From positions 236,664 to 300,663 of the forward strand of contig MEGH01000005.1 of assembly GCA_001725415.1 (NCBI GenBank): a stretch of 64,000 nt of DNA, written 5' to 3'. Below the pieces are notes generated by a model. The model searched no databases. It had not been told where the DNA came from and worked only from the letters and a program-made list of their open reading frames with translations. A program made the translations under genes and the position numbers. The stretch's first letter is position 1. Every line of letters begins with the position of its first letter. This DNA is from Pseudonocardia sp. SCN 73-27 (GTDB lineage: Bacteria > Actinomycetota > Actinomycetes > Mycobacteriales > Pseudonocardiaceae). Below are positions 23,979-32,791 of the stretch, piece after piece.

Positions 23979-25312
23979 CCGACATCCCCCGACGGACCGT
24001 GTCCCGGACCGCCAAGCTCGCCGGGCTCCCGCTCGGCGTCGCCGGGCGGGCCGCCGCGGGCTGGGGCCGCAGGCTCGTGGGCGGCGACGCCGACCAGATC
24101 TCCGCGCAGCTCATGGCCAAGAGCGCCGAGCAGCTGTTCGCCGTCCTCGGCGAGCTCAAGGGCGGCGCGATGAAGTTCGGTCAGGCACTGAGCGTGTTCG
24201 AGGCGGCCGTCCCGGAGGAGTTCGCGGAGCCGTACCGCGAGGCGTTGACGAAGCTGCAGTCGGCGGCACCCCCGATGCCGTTCAGCGAGGTGCAGCGGAT
24301 GCTGTCCGAGCAGTTCGGCCGCAACTGGCCCAGCCGGTTCCAGGAGTTCGACGAGACCCCCGCCGCCGCGGCGAGCATCGGTCAGGTGCACCGCGCGGTA
24401 TGGCACGACGGGCGCGACGTCGCCGTCAAGGTCCAGTACCCGGGAGCCGAGGAGGCCGTGCTGTCGGACCTGCGACAGCTGTCACGGATGAGCCGGCTGT
24501 TGCAGCCGCTCGCGCCGGGCATGGAGATCAAGCCGCTCATCGAGGAGATGCGCGAGCGGATGGTCGAGGAGCTCGACTACCGCGACGAGGCCGACAACCA
24601 GCGGAAGTTCGCCGCCGAGTTCGACGGCGACGACAAGGTGCGGGTGCCCAAGGTCGTCGCGTCGGCACCGCGCGCGATGGTGACCGAGTGGGTCACCGGG
24701 ACACCCATGTCGTCGATCATCCGGGACGGGACGCAGGAGCGTCGCGACCAGGCAGGCGCCCTGCTCGCGGAGTTCCACTACTCCGCACCTGCGCGGCTGG
24801 GCCTGCTGCACGCCGACCCGCACCCCGGCAACTTCCAGGTCCTCGACGACGGCCGGATGCTCGTCCTCGACTTCGGCGCCGTCGCCCGGCTGCCCGAGGG
24901 GCTGCCCCGCCCGCTGACGATCATGACGCGCTACGCGTTGCAGCGCCGGCCCTCCGACCTCATGGAGCTGATGGTCGAGGAGGGCTTCGTCCGGGCGGAC
25001 ACGGCAGTGACCGCGGAGGAGGCGATGGCCTACCTGTCGCCGTTCACCGACCCGCTGGGCACGCCGACGTTCCGGTTCAGCCGGGAGTGGCTGCGCGGCC
25101 AGGCCGAACGCGTCGGCGACCTGCGCAGCCCCGAGTTCGACACCGGACGGCTGCTGAACTTGCCGCGCCAGTACCTCCTGGTGCACCGGGTCACGCTCGG
25201 CACGCTGGGGATCCTCTGCCAGCTGGGCGCCGAGGTGCCGTTGCGCGGGATCGTCTCGCACTGGCAGCCCGAGCTGTTCGCCGACGGCGACACCCCGGCT
25301 GCGGGGAGCTGA
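23975..25312 (+). CDS. ABC1/AarF (UbiB-like) atypical kinase
   Basis: A 445-residue protein of the UbiB/ABC1 family. It holds the family's N-terminal KxGQ region (KGGAMKFGQALSV), the nucleotide-loop analogue PAAAASIGQVHRA, the Lys of VAVKVQYPG near residue 151, the catalytic-loop analogue LHADPHPGNFQV near 278 and DFGAVARL (DFG) near 299. ABC1 proteins bind ATP and support isoprenoid-quinone or lipid metabolism; the physiological substrate in actinobacteria is not known. Start GTG 23975 overlaps the ThiF-like stop. A terminator follows at 25343-25381. Confidence 0.88.
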   Translation: MTDIPRRTVSRTAKLAGLPLGVAGRAAAGWGRRLVGGDADQISAQLMAKSAEQLFAVLGELKGGAMKFGQALSVFEAAVPEEFAEPYREALTKLQSAAPPMPFSEVQRMLSEQFGRNWPSRFQEFDETPAAAASIGQVHRAVWHDGRDVAVKVQYPGAEEAVLSDLRQLSRMSRLLQPLAPGMEIKPLIEEMRERMVEELDYRDEADNQRKFAAEFDGDDKVRVPKVVASAPRAMVTEWVTGTPMSSIIRDGTQERRDQAGALLAEFHYSAPARLGLLHADPHPGNFQVLDDGRMLVLDFGAVARLPEGLPRPLTIMTRYALQRRPSDLMELMVEEGFVRADTAVTAEEAMAYLSPFTDPLGTPTFRFSREWLRGQAERVGDLRSPEFDTGRLLNLPRQYLLVHRVTLGTLGILCQLGAEVPLRGIVSHWQPELFADGDTPAAGS

Positions 25313-25342
25313 CCCGGCCCCTTCCCCGCCCGGAAACATGTC

Positions 25343-25381
25343 GACGCCCGCCCCCGACCGGATGGTCATGGGGCGGGCGTC
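25343..25381. terminator. Bidirectional terminator between ABC1 and a small convergent gene
   Basis: Perfect 12-bp GC arms (25343-25354, 25370-25381) with a 15-base loop, between stops at 25312 (plus) and 25426 (minus). Confidence 0.75.
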
Positions 25382-25425
25382 GTCGCATCACGGCGCCGGT
25401 AGCAGGAGCGCCGTGGGCCCGCGGG

Positions 25426-25689
25426 TCAACAGGCGGCGGCGCGGGCGCGTTCTGCGCTGCGCCGGGCGCGCTGCTCGGCGTATCGAGCCAGCTTCGCCCA
25501 GCGTCGGCCCGCGGCCACGGAACGCACCAGCCGGTGACGGCGGGCTTGTTCTTCGGCCTCCTGCCTTCGCGATCGAGCCAGGGCTTCGTGGATCAGCATC
25601 GTGGTTCCCTCTGTGGTTCCGGCCGGTCGCCGGGTGTCGGTCACGGACTGCTGGGTGGACACGGCGGTTGCCGGCTGGAGGTCGTTCAT
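25426..25689 (-). CDS. Small basic helical protein of unknown function
   Basis: An 87-residue protein. The N-terminal third is Thr/Ser/Gln-rich; from MLIHEALARSRRQEAEEQARR onward it is a basic amphipathic helix. Short proteins starting MLIHEALAR are widespread in actinobacteria and of unknown role. Two starts are plausible: ATG 25689 after GAGGAG, used here, and ATG 25599 after GAGGG, which would give just the conserved 57-residue part. It follows whiB7 on the same strand by ~50 bases, so it may share the antibiotic-responsive transcript. Confidence 0.7.
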   Translation of the reverse strand: MNDLQPATAVSTQQSVTDTRRPAGTTEGTTMLIHEALARSRRQEAEEQARRHRLVRSVAAGRRWAKLARYAEQRARRSAERARAAAC

Positions 25690-25740
25690 CTCGGCTTCTC
25701 CTCTGTGATCGGGGTGTGCGGGGTCGTACGAGGTGTTCGG

Positions 25741-26118
25741 TCAGGCGCCGACGGCCGCGTAGTAGCGGCGGTCGCGCTCCAGGTCGGTCTTGCGGGGGCG
25801 GCCCCTCGGGCGCTTGCGCGGGATCACCGCGCCACGCTCGAAGATCTCGCCGCCCCAGACCCCCCAGGGCTCCTCGCGGCTCTTCGCGCCCGCCAGGCAC
25901 TCGGCCCGGATCGGACACCCACCGCACAACGCCTTCGCCTGCTCCAGCTGCAGCGGCGACTCGGCGAACCAGAGGTCCGCGTCGCCGGAACGGCAGGGCA
26001 GGTCCAGACCAGCGGCCGGGGCCGCGTCCAGCAACATCCCGACGCCAGAGGCGGTGTCGCCGCCTGCCAGGTCGGGGGTGACCGCTCCGGCGTCCAACGG
26101 AGCTGATCTCACTAGCAC
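25741..26118 (-). CDS. whiB7: WhiB7 redox-sensing resistance regulator
   Basis: A 125-residue WhiB protein. The four Fe-S Cys are in LPCRSGDADLWF, then ALCGGCPIRAECLAG (C...C-x2-C-x5-C). The beta-turn GVWGGEIFERG follows, and the C-terminal AT-hook RKRPRGRPRK is specific to WhiB7/WblC among Wbl proteins. WhiB7 binds sigma A region 4 and AT-rich DNA next to -35 boxes, activating intrinsic resistance to ribosome-targeting antibiotics. The second GTG at 26118 has AGGAGG at five-base spacing. It lies behind uvrD2 as in mycobacteria and is preceded by a promoter, upstream ORF and terminator annotated separately. Confidence 0.93.
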   Translation of the reverse strand: MLVRSAPLDAGAVTPDLAGGDTASGVGMLLDAAPAAGLDLPCRSGDADLWFAESPLQLEQAKALCGGCPIRAECLAGAKSREEPWGVWGGEIFERGAVIPRKRPRGRPRKTDLERDRRYYAAVGA

Positions 26119-26173
26119 CACTACCTCCTGGTGAGAGATGTGATCGGTTACGACATTCCAACTGAGGAAACGA

Positions 26174-26214
26174 AAAGGGCCGCGGAGCCCAGGTGTGTGG
26201 GTTCCGCGGCCCTT
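26174..26214 (-). terminator. Attenuator terminator in the whiB7 leader
   Basis: Sixteen-bp arms (26175-26190 and 26199-26214, one G-U pair) with an 8-base loop, followed on the minus strand by TTTTCGTTT. It lies after the upstream ORF stop and 56 bases before the whiB7 start: the premature-termination element of a ribosome-mediated attenuator. Confidence 0.85.
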
Positions 26215-26246
26215 GTCGACGAGACTCGGCCTGAGGCGCTCGATAC

Positions 26247-26456
26247 CTAAGTTCGGAAGCGACGCCCGGATGCGGACACACCTGTGCTGTTGTCGACGAG
26301 CTTCGGCAGAACGACGCGATCCACGACGCGCAGCTGGTGCTGCGGGTACGCTCGCGCGACGACGCCCTGCTCCGCGACACGCAGACGGGCACCACTGATG
26401 CGGGTGCCGGTGCAGGCGGAGGTGCCGAAGCCGCCGATCGTCATGATCGTGTTCAC
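26247..26456 (-). CDS. Upstream ORF (leader peptide) of whiB7
   Basis: A 69-codon ORF beginning at GTG 26456 with GAGGAGG six bases upstream. It encodes an unremarkable peptide (starts VNTIMTIGGFGT, ends SGRRFRT) and stops 32 bases before the terminator hairpin. In mycobacteria and Streptomyces the whiB7/wblC leader contains a translated uORF; impaired translation lets RNA polymerase pass the terminator. Position, strong ribosome site and lack of any domain make a regulatory role more likely than a functional protein. It is longer than the short mycobacterial uORF. Confidence 0.75.
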   Translation of the reverse strand: MNTIMTIGGFGTSACTGTRISGARLRVAEQGVVARAYPQHQLRVVDRVVLPKLVDNSTGVSASGRRFRT

Positions 26457-26516
26457 AGGGCACCTCCTCTTCGCGTCCAGGCGTCCGACGGGACATCTCC
26501 CGGCCGGTGACGTCGA

Positions 26517-26556
26517 CTTTAGAGACGCCCCTGCGGGGCGCACAACCTATTTAAAT
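26517..26556 (-). promoter_or_regulatory. whiB7 promoter with AT-rich WhiB7 site
   Basis: Minus strand: AT-rich ATTTAAATA (26556-26548), three bases, then -35 TTGTGC (26545-26540), 17-base spacer, and -10 CTAAAG (26522-26517). An AT block directly upstream of the -35 is the published WhiB7 recognition feature and fits autoactivation. It lies between the uvrD2 stop (26571) and the upstream ORF. Confidence 0.65.
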
Positions 26557-26570
26557 GGTTGCGTGAAGAA

Positions 26571-28625
26571 TCATCGCCGGTCGGCGACCAGGGCGAGGAC
26601 GTCCGGGCCGTAACGGTCGAGCTTGCGCGCCCCGATCCCGGGAATCCCGACGAGCGCGGCGACGTCGGACGGGCGGTGTTCGGCGATGGCCGCGAGCGTC
26701 GCGTCGGTGAACACGACGTAGGCCGGGACCTGCTGTTCCTTGGCCGCGACTGCCCGCCACGAGCGCAGCCTGTCGAGCAGCTCCATGTCCACATCGGACG
26801 GACAGTCGCCGCAGCGGCGCATCTTCATCGCCTCGGCGCCCAGCAGCGGAGAACCGCACACCCGGCAACGCGGCTTGTTGCCGCTCGACCGGTCGGCCGC
26901 GATCCGTGACGCCGGGTGGTGGTCGGGGATGAGCCCGTGCAGGAACCTGCTACGGCGACGCTGACGGCCCTTCCCCGGCGCGCGCGTGAGCGCCCACGAC
27001 ATCGCCAGCACCCGCCGGGCCCGGGTGATGCCGACGTAGAGGAGCCGACGCTCCTCCTCGATCGCGTCGTCGTCGCCCTCGGCGTGCTGGATCGGCAACG
27101 TGCCGTCGACGAGCCCGACGAGGAACACGACGTCCCACTCCAGGCCCTTGGCCGCGTGCAGCGAGGCGAGCGTGACGCCCTGGACCGTGGGCGGGTGCGC
27201 GGCGTCGGCACGGGTCTCGAGCTCGACGACGAATGCCGGCAGGTCGATCCCGTCGCGGACGGCGACGAGCTCCTCGGCCAGCCCGACCAGCGCGAGCAGC
27301 GACTCCCACTGGGTGCGGGCGCTCGCGCCGGCGGGCGGCTCGTCGGTCAGCCCGACCGGGGCCAGCAGGGCGCGAACGGTGCCGACCAGGTCGTCGCCAC
27401 CCCGCTGGCCGGCCATGCGCAGCACGCTGACGGCGCGGCGGACCTCGGGCCGCTTGAAGAACCGCTCGCCGCCGCGGACCTGGAACGGGATGCCCGCGTC
27501 GGCCAGCGCCTGCTCGTAGGCCTCCGACTGGGCGTTGATCCGGAACAGGACGGCGATCTCGGCGGCGGGCGTGCCGTCGGCGATCAGCCTGCGGATGCGG
27601 CGGGCGACGGCGGCGGCCTCGGCCGGCTCGTCGTCGTGCTCGGTGAAGTCGGGATCCGGGCCGGGCGGGAGCTGGCCCTCCAGCCGCAGCCGCGACCCGG
27701 CGACGCGCCCGCGGGCCGCCGAGATCAGCGTGTTGGCCGCGGCGACGACCTGCGGTGTCGACCGGTAGTCGCGCTGCAGCCGCACCACGACCGCCTCGGG
27801 GAAGCGGCGCGGGAACTCCAGCAGGTGCTTCGGCGTGGCCCCCGCGAACGTGTAGATCGTCTGGTTGGCGTCACCGACGACGGTGAGATCGTCACGGTCG
27901 CCCAGCCACGCGTCGAGCACCCGCTGCTGCAGGGCCGTGACGTCCTGGTACTCGTCGACGACGAAGCAGCGGTACCGGTCGCGGAACTCCTCCGCGACGA
28001 CCGCGTGCTCCTCCAGCGCAGCCGCGGTGTGCAGCAGCAGGTCGTCGAAGTCGAGCATCTCGGCCCGGTTCTTCAGCTCCTCGTAGTGCGCGTAGACCGC
28101 GGCGACCTGCTCCGCAGGGCCCGGGCTGTCGCGGCGCAGCCGGGCCACCGCCGCCGGGTACTCGGCCGGGGTGATCAGGCTCGACTTGGCCCACTCGATC
28201 TCGGTGGTCAGGTCGCGTACCGAGTCCTGGTCGGTGCCCGCCTTCGCCCGGACCGCGGCCTGGCCGACGGCGCGCAGCTTGTGCTCGATCAGCTGCCACT
28301 GCCGGTCGCCCACCACCCGCGGCCAGAAGTAGCGCAGCTGCCGCAACGCTGCCGCGTGAAACGTGCGCGCCTGCACCCCGCCCGCGCCCAGCGCCCGCAG
28401 CCGGGTGCGCAGCTCCCCCGCCGCGCGCGCGGTGAACGTGACCGCGAGGACCTGCCCCGGCGCCACGTGCCCGGTGCCGACGAGGTGCGCGATCCGCCGC
28501 GTGATCGTCCGTGTCTTGCCCGTGCCCGCGCCCGCGAGCACGCAGACCGGGCCGCGCGGCGCGGTGACCGCCGCCAGCTGCTCCTCGTCGAGTGCATGCA
28601 ACGGGTCAGCGGTCACGTCGGCCAT
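26571..28625 (-). CDS. uvrD2: ATP-dependent DNA helicase UvrD2
   Basis: A 684-residue superfamily I helicase. Walker A is GAGTGKT near residue 33, motif II is DEYQDV near 223, and [16 protein letters not shown] is the late RecA2 motif. A tetracysteine pair CRVCG...CGDC near 590-610 links to a C-terminal HRDC domain (VLALVADRR end), the exact architecture of mycobacterial UvrD2, which is essential there and needs the tetracysteine motif for helicase action. It unwinds 3'-tailed duplexes in repair or replication. Its start is 96 bases from the divergent mycoredoxin gene. Confidence 0.92.
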   Translation of the reverse strand: MADVTADPLHALDEEQLAAVTAPRGPVCVLAGAGTGKTRTITRRIAHLVGTGHVAPGQVLAVTFTARAAGELRTRLRALGAGGVQARTFHAAALRQLRYFWPRVVGDRQWQLIEHKLRAVGQAAVRAKAGTDQDSVRDLTTEIEWAKSSLITPAEYPAAVARLRRDSPGPAEQVAAVYAHYEELKNRAEMLDFDDLLLHTAAALEEHAVVAEEFRDRYRCFVVDEYQDVTALQQRVLDAWLGDRDDLTVVGDANQTIYTFAGATPKHLLEFPRRFPEAVVVRLQRDYRSTPQVVAAANTLISAARGRVAGSRLRLEGQLPPGPDPDFTEHDDEPAEAAAVARRIRRLIADGTPAAEIAVLFRINAQSEAYEQALADAGIPFQVRGGERFFKRPEVRRAVSVLRMAGQRGGDDLVGTVRALLAPVGLTDEPPAGASARTQWESLLALVGLAEELVAVRDGIDLPAFVVELETRADAAHPPTVQGVTLASLHAAKGLEWDVVFLVGLVDGTLPIQHAEGDDDAIEEERRLLYVGITRARRVLAMSWALTRAPGKGRQRRRSRFLHGLIPDHHPASRIAADRSSGNKPRCRVCGSPLLGAEAMKMRRCGDCPSDVDMELLDRLRSWRAVAAKEQQVPAYVVFTDATLAAIAEHRPSDVAALVGIPGIGARKLDRYGPDVLALVADRR

Positions 28626-28720
28626 CCTCGCAAAGACCCCCGACAACCCCGACGGTGCGGGTGAGGCGTGGCACAGACCACGACGGAAGCAAATCCACAC
28701 GTCCTGCCGTTGATCCTGAC

Positions 28721-28969
28721 ATGGCTCAGCTGACGATGTACTCCACCCAGTGGTGCGGCTACTGCCGCCGCCTCAAGACCCAGCTCGACGAGGCGGGCAT
28801 CGAGTACAAGGAGATCGACATCGAGCGCAACGCCGACGCCGCGCGCTTCGTCGAAGGTGTGAACGGCGGCAACCAGACCGTCCCGACCGTCCTGTTCCCC
28901 GACGAGACCACCGCGACCAACCCGTCGCTGGCACAGGTCAAGGCCAAGCTGGAGACGCCGGTCGTCTGA
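28721..28969 (+). CDS. Mycoredoxin (glutaredoxin-fold, mycothiol-dependent)
   Basis: An 82-residue thioredoxin-fold protein. The active site is WCGYC at residues 11-15, with the cis-Pro in TVPTVLF and the final helix LAQVKAKLE. Mycoredoxin-1 of actinobacteria has this motif and position and reduces mycothiol-mixed disulfides. The gene lies between uvrD2 and nudC, as Rv3198A does in M. tuberculosis. ATG at 28721 is the only sensible start. Confidence 0.9.
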   Translation: MAQLTMYSTQWCGYCRRLKTQLDEAGIEYKEIDIERNADAARFVEGVNGGNQTVPTVLFPDETTATNPSLAQVKAKLETPVV

Positions 28970-28994
28970 CCGGCGTCCGGGGCCGCGCGGGATG

Positions 28995-29993
28995 TCAGTC
29001 CCGCGCCGCCCATGCCTCGAGCATCGACCGGGCGATCGAGACGCGGCCCGGCAGCAGCACGACCTTGCGGTCGCCCGCGTCGGGGCTGCCCGCCCAGTCG
29101 CCCCGAGCCAGGCCCTCGCGCAGCTCCTCGCGGGTGATCCAGACTGCGTCCTCGATCTCGCCGTCGGCGGGCACCAGCGGCTGCGCCGGATCGGCGACGG
29201 CCTGGAACCCCACCATCAGCGACCGCGGGAACGGCCACGCCTGGCTGCCCAGGTAGCCGATGTCGGTGACCTCGACACCGACCTCCTCGGCGATCTCGCG
29301 GGCGACGCACGCCTCCAGCGACTCCCCCGCCTCGACGAACCCCGCGAGCACCGAGAACCGTCCGGGCGGCCACACCGGCTGGCGCGCCAGCAGGACGCGA
29401 TCGGCGCCGTCGTGGACCAGGCAGATCACAGCAGGGTCGGTGCGCGGGTACTCCTCGTGGCCGGCCGCCTCGCAGCGCCGGACCCAGCCGCCGTTGTGGG
29501 TGTGGGTCGGTGAGCCGTCGCGGGCGCAGAAGCGGGCGTTGTCGTGCCAGCTCAGCGACGCCACCGCCGTGGTGAGCAGGCCGGCGCCGAGCGCGTCGAG
29601 CTCGGCGCCCACGGCGCGCAGGTCGGCCCACTCGGCCGGGTCGTCGCCCGCCACGATGTCGGGCCGGCCGCGCACACCCCAGTAGGCGGTGCCGTCGGCC
29701 TCGCCCAGCAGAACCGCGCCCTCCGGCGGGGCGTCACCCGACGACGGCCGCGTCCGCAGCGTCACCCCCGAGCCGGCGGCGGCGTCCCACGCTGCCGCGT
29801 CGCCCTCGCGGAACACGGCCTCCGGTGCGGAGTCCCAGCTGACGGGGGTGCGGCCCTTGTCGTCGACGACCACGATCCGCGCCGACGACCAGCCCGCCAG
29901 CTGGCGGGCCGTGTCGGTGCGCAGCGGCTCGTCCCGCAGGGCGGCCGCCCGGGACAGGACCGGCGGGTGCAGGAGCTCGAACGCGGCGCTCAC
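28995..29993 (-). CDS. nudC: NAD+ diphosphatase / RNA deNADding Nudix enzyme NudC
   Basis: A 332-residue NudC. The Nudix box is GFVEAGESLEACVAREIAEEVG near residues 225-246, followed by the NudC-specific SQAWPFPRSLM (usual SQPWPFPxS; Pro is Ala here). The zinc ribbon is partly degenerate: the usual CxxC...CxxC reads FCARD...RCEAA, so two of four Cys are missing. NudC hydrolyses NAD(H) and removes NAD caps from RNA. GTG at 29993 overlaps the stop of the upstream M16 gene by four bases. Confidence 0.88.
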   Translation of the reverse strand: MSAAFELLHPPVLSRAAALRDEPLRTDTARQLAGWSSARIVVVDDKGRTPVSWDSAPEAVFREGDAAAWDAAAGSGVTLRTRPSSGDAPPEGAVLLGEADGTAYWGVRGRPDIVAGDDPAEWADLRAVGAELDALGAGLLTTAVASLSWHDNARFCARDGSPTHTHNGGWVRRCEAAGHEEYPRTDPAVICLVHDGADRVLLARQPVWPPGRFSVLAGFVEAGESLEACVAREIAEEVGVEVTDIGYLGSQAWPFPRSLMVGFQAVADPAQPLVPADGEIEDAVWITREELREGLARGDWAGSPDAGDRKVVLLPGRVSIARSMLEAWAARD

Positions 29994-31363
29994 GGGCCGG
30001 TGATCCCGCCGAGCGCGCGGACGCTGTCGCCGATGACGTCGGCGTCGCCCACCACCACCCCGGTGAACGTCGACGGCGCGAAGAAGCGCAGCGCCGCCGC
30101 GGCCACCTCGTCGGCGGCCACGGCCGTGAGCCTGCCTGGATGGGCGCGCAACCAGTCGACGTCGAGGCCGTCGGCCGCGAGCGAGGTGAGCATCCCCGCG
30201 AGGCCGCCCTGGCTGTCGAGCGAGATCAGCAGCGACCCGATCGCGTACGACCGCGCCGCCTCGACCTCGTCGGCCGTCGGCGGGACCGCCACCATCCGGC
30301 CCAGTTCGTAGCGGGTCTCCAGCAGCGCGGCGGCGGTGACGTCGCTCGCGACGTCGGTCTCCACACCCAGCAGCGACCCGCCCGGCACGAACTCCATCCC
30401 GGAGTGCGCGCCGTAGGTGTAGCCCTTGTCCTCGCGGATGTTCTCCATCCAGCGGGAGGAGAAGTAGCCGCCGAAGACGAGGTTGGCCAGCTGCAGCGTG
30501 GCGTAGTCGTCGTCGTCTCGGCGCAGTCCACGGCCCGACAGGCGCAGCTGCGACTGCACCGACCCCGGCCGGTGCACCAGCTGCAGGTCGCCCGCCGCGG
30601 GAAGCGACGGCGCCTCCAGCTCGTGGGCCGGGTGGTCGGCCGTCCAGCCGGCCAGCGCGTCGCCGACCTGCGCGATCGCCGCCTCCGGGTCGATGTCGCC
30701 GACGAGGGTCAGGATCGCCCCGCCCGGCACCAGAGACGCGGCCTGCAGCGCCCGCACCTGCTCGGCGGTGACGGCCGAGACCTCCTCGACCGTCGGCATC
30801 TCCCTGGTGATCGGGTGGTCGCCGAACCGCTTGCGCTGCAACGCCTCGCGGGCGATCGTCCGCGGCTGCGCGCGGGCCACCGCGATCCGCTCGGCCAGCC
30901 GCTCCCGCTCGCGCGCCACCTCGGTGTCGGGGTGCGTGGCCGAGGTGAGGACGTCGGCGAGGACGCCCAACACCCGCGGCAGCCCGTCGGCCAGACCCGA
31001 CCCGCCGATCGAGAGCCGCTCGGGGTCGACGCTCACGCCCAGCTCGGCGCCCACGGCCGCCAGCTCGTCGTCGATCTCGACGCGGTCGCGGTCCGCGGTG
31101 CCGGTGAGCAGCGTCGACGACAGCAGCTCGCCGACGGCGGGGTGCTCACGCGTGCGCGCCGCGAACGGGACGCGCATCCGGACCTCGACCATCGGCACGC
31201 CCGGCCGGTGCGCCGCCAGGACCCGCAGCCCCGACGGCAGTGTCCGCTCCACGACGTCGGGCAGCGGCACCTCACGCGTCTCGCCCAGCGCGGGCAGCGG
31301 GCGCGGGCCGGCGGGGGTGCGGCCGATCTCCTCGGCGGTGCGGTGCGTCGTCACGGCGGTCAC
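29990..31363 (-). CDS. M16-family peptidase-like protein, inactive partner
   Basis: A 457-residue M16 (insulinase-fold) protein. The position of HxxEH is occupied by AVGELLSSTLL, so the zinc site is absent. It retains the fold and the C-terminal R/Y-type substrate motif region (FGGYFSSRWMENIREDKGYTYG). In bacterial two-subunit M16 proteases one such dead subunit pairs with an active one. The active partner is the next gene upstream, which overlaps it by four bases (GTGA), so both chains are made together. Confidence 0.85.
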   Translation of the reverse strand: MTAVTTHRTAEEIGRTPAGPRPLPALGETREVPLPDVVERTLPSGLRVLAAHRPGVPMVEVRMRVPFAARTREHPAVGELLSSTLLTGTADRDRVEIDDELAAVGAELGVSVDPERLSIGGSGLADGLPRVLGVLADVLTSATHPDTEVARERERLAERIAVARAQPRTIAREALQRKRFGDHPITREMPTVEEVSAVTAEQVRALQAASLVPGGAILTLVGDIDPEAAIAQVGDALAGWTADHPAHELEAPSLPAAGDLQLVHRPGSVQSQLRLSGRGLRRDDDDYATLQLANLVFGGYFSSRWMENIREDKGYTYGAHSGMEFVPGGSLLGVETDVASDVTAAALLETRYELGRMVAVPPTADEVEAARSYAIGSLLISLDSQGGLAGMLTSLAADGLDVDWLRAHPGRLTAVAADEVAAAALRFFAPSTFTGVVVGDADVIGDSVRALGGITGP

Positions 31364-32655
31364 GCGTCGTCTCCCTGCTGTTCTTCCTGCGCCGGTTCCA
31401 CGAGCAACACGCCTCGGCCGGCGCCGCGCAGCGCACCCGCCGCGTCCGCGACCTGGGTCGGGGTGAGCGCGGCGAGCCGGTCGGTCAGCTCGAGGGTGAT
31501 CTCGGCGCGGCCGTAGAGCAGCTCGCGGGCGCCGAGCCCGAGCATCCGGTACATCACGCGGTCGTTCTCCTGATGCAGCGCCGCCGACCAGCGCGCCACC
31601 TGACGGGCCAGCTCGTCTGGGCTCGGCGGCGTCGCCGCCAGCTTCTCCAGCTCCTCGTCGACCGCCCCGACGACCCTGTCGGGCTCGACCGCCGCCGGGT
31701 GCACCGCGGTGACCGTGAACGTGTCGGGATCGCGGGCGTCGAGCGAGCCCATCAACCCGGCGCTCGCCGACACGTCGGTGACCAGCCCGTCGGCGTGCAC
31801 GAGCCGGCGCTCCAGCCGGGCCGCTTCGCCGTCGCCCAGCACCGACGCCAGCAGCACGTGCGCGAGGTAGCCGTCGAGATCCGTTGCGGGGTCGGGCATC
31901 CGGAAGCCCATCGCCAGCGCGGGCAGCGGGGCGTGCGCGTCGGGCACCGACCGGCGGCGTTCGGCGCCCGGGGCCGGCTCGGCGAAGCTCGGGCGCACGG
32001 GCGTCGGACGGGCCGGGATGTCGCCGAAGTGCTTCTCCACCAACGCCATCGTGGTGTCGACGTCGATCGGTCCGGCGACCGTCAGCTGCGCGTTGCCCGG
32101 CGCGTAGAAGGTGTCGAAGAAGCCGGCCGCGTCCTCGAGGCCGGCCTGCTCCAGCTCGGAGAAGTCGCCGTAGCCGTTGTGCGCGTTGGGGAACGTGTCG
32201 TACAGGACCGGCGGCAGCAGGATCCAGGGGAACCCGCCGTAGGGCCGGTTCAGGACGTTGAGCCGGATCTCCTCCTTGACGACGTCGACCTGGTTGCGCA
32301 GGTTCTCCTCGGTGAGCTTCGGCGCGCGGAGCCGGTCGGCCTCGAGGAACAGCGCCCGCTCCAGCGCCGCCGCCGGGAGGACCTCGAAGTAGTCGGTGTA
32401 GTCCTGATGGGTCGAGCCGTTGAAGACACCGCCGGAGCCCTGGACGTGGCGGAAGTGCGCCAGCTTCTCCAGGCTCTCGCTGCCCTGGAACATCAGGTGC
32501 TCGAACAGGTGCGCGAACCCGGTGCGCCCCTCCGGCTCGGAGCGGAATCCGACGTCGACGTGCACGGCGACCCCGACGACCGGCGTCGCAGGATCGGGGA
32601 CGAGCAGCACGCGCAGCCCGTTGGACAGCGTCGCGCGGTGGAGTTCGATCGACAC
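31360..32655 (-). CDS. M16-family zinc peptidase, active subunit
   Basis: A 431-residue protein with the inverted zinc motif HLFEHLMFQGS near residues 52-62 (HxxEH) and the distal Glu in NQVDVVKEEIRLN. It matches processing-peptidase-like M16B enzymes. The overlapping downstream gene encodes the inactive half, so a heterodimer that degrades peptides is the likely product. GTG at 32655 is the start nearest the conserved N-terminus; no strong ribosome site is seen. A family B repeat and a VapBC operon lie upstream. Confidence 0.87.
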   Translation of the reverse strand: MSIELHRATLSNGLRVLLVPDPATPVVGVAVHVDVGFRSEPEGRTGFAHLFEHLMFQGSESLEKLAHFRHVQGSGGVFNGSTHQDYTDYFEVLPAAALERALFLEADRLRAPKLTEENLRNQVDVVKEEIRLNVLNRPYGGFPWILLPPVLYDTFPNAHNGYGDFSELEQAGLEDAAGFFDTFYAPGNAQLTVAGPIDVDTTMALVEKHFGDIPARPTPVRPSFAEPAPGAERRRSVPDAHAPLPALAMGFRMPDPATDLDGYLAHVLLASVLGDGEAARLERRLVHADGLVTDVSASAGLMGSLDARDPDTFTVTAVHPAAVEPDRVVGAVDEELEKLAATPPSPDELARQVARWSAALHQENDRVMYRMLGLGARELLYGRAEITLELTDRLAALTPTQVADAAGALRGAGRGVLLVEPAQEEQQGDDA

Positions 32656-32710
32656 GAGGGTGACACTAACCCTCGACCCCGTCGCGCGCCCTGCGCTGTC
32701 CACAGCCCCA

Positions 32711-32769
32711 CCGAGTTCGACGTCGGACTGGTTCGATCATCGCCGGGACCAGTCCGGTGTCGAACTCGG
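32711..32769. repeat. Palindromic repeat family B, copy 2
   Basis: Arms of 24 bases (CCGAGTTCGACGTCGGACTG... and the reverse complement at 32746-32769) pair with three mismatches around a GATCATCGCCG centre. It shares core and ends with the copy at 11574-11636. It lies between the M16 start and the vapC stop. Confidence 0.8.
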
Positions 32770-32791
32770 CGCGGCGTCCTGACCGCGACGT

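Noticed and set aside
26247-26543. The longer 98-codon version of the whiB7 uORF as a normal gene
   Set aside because: The extra 29 codons have no ribosome site and overlap the predicted promoter; only the GTG at 26456 follows a strong site.
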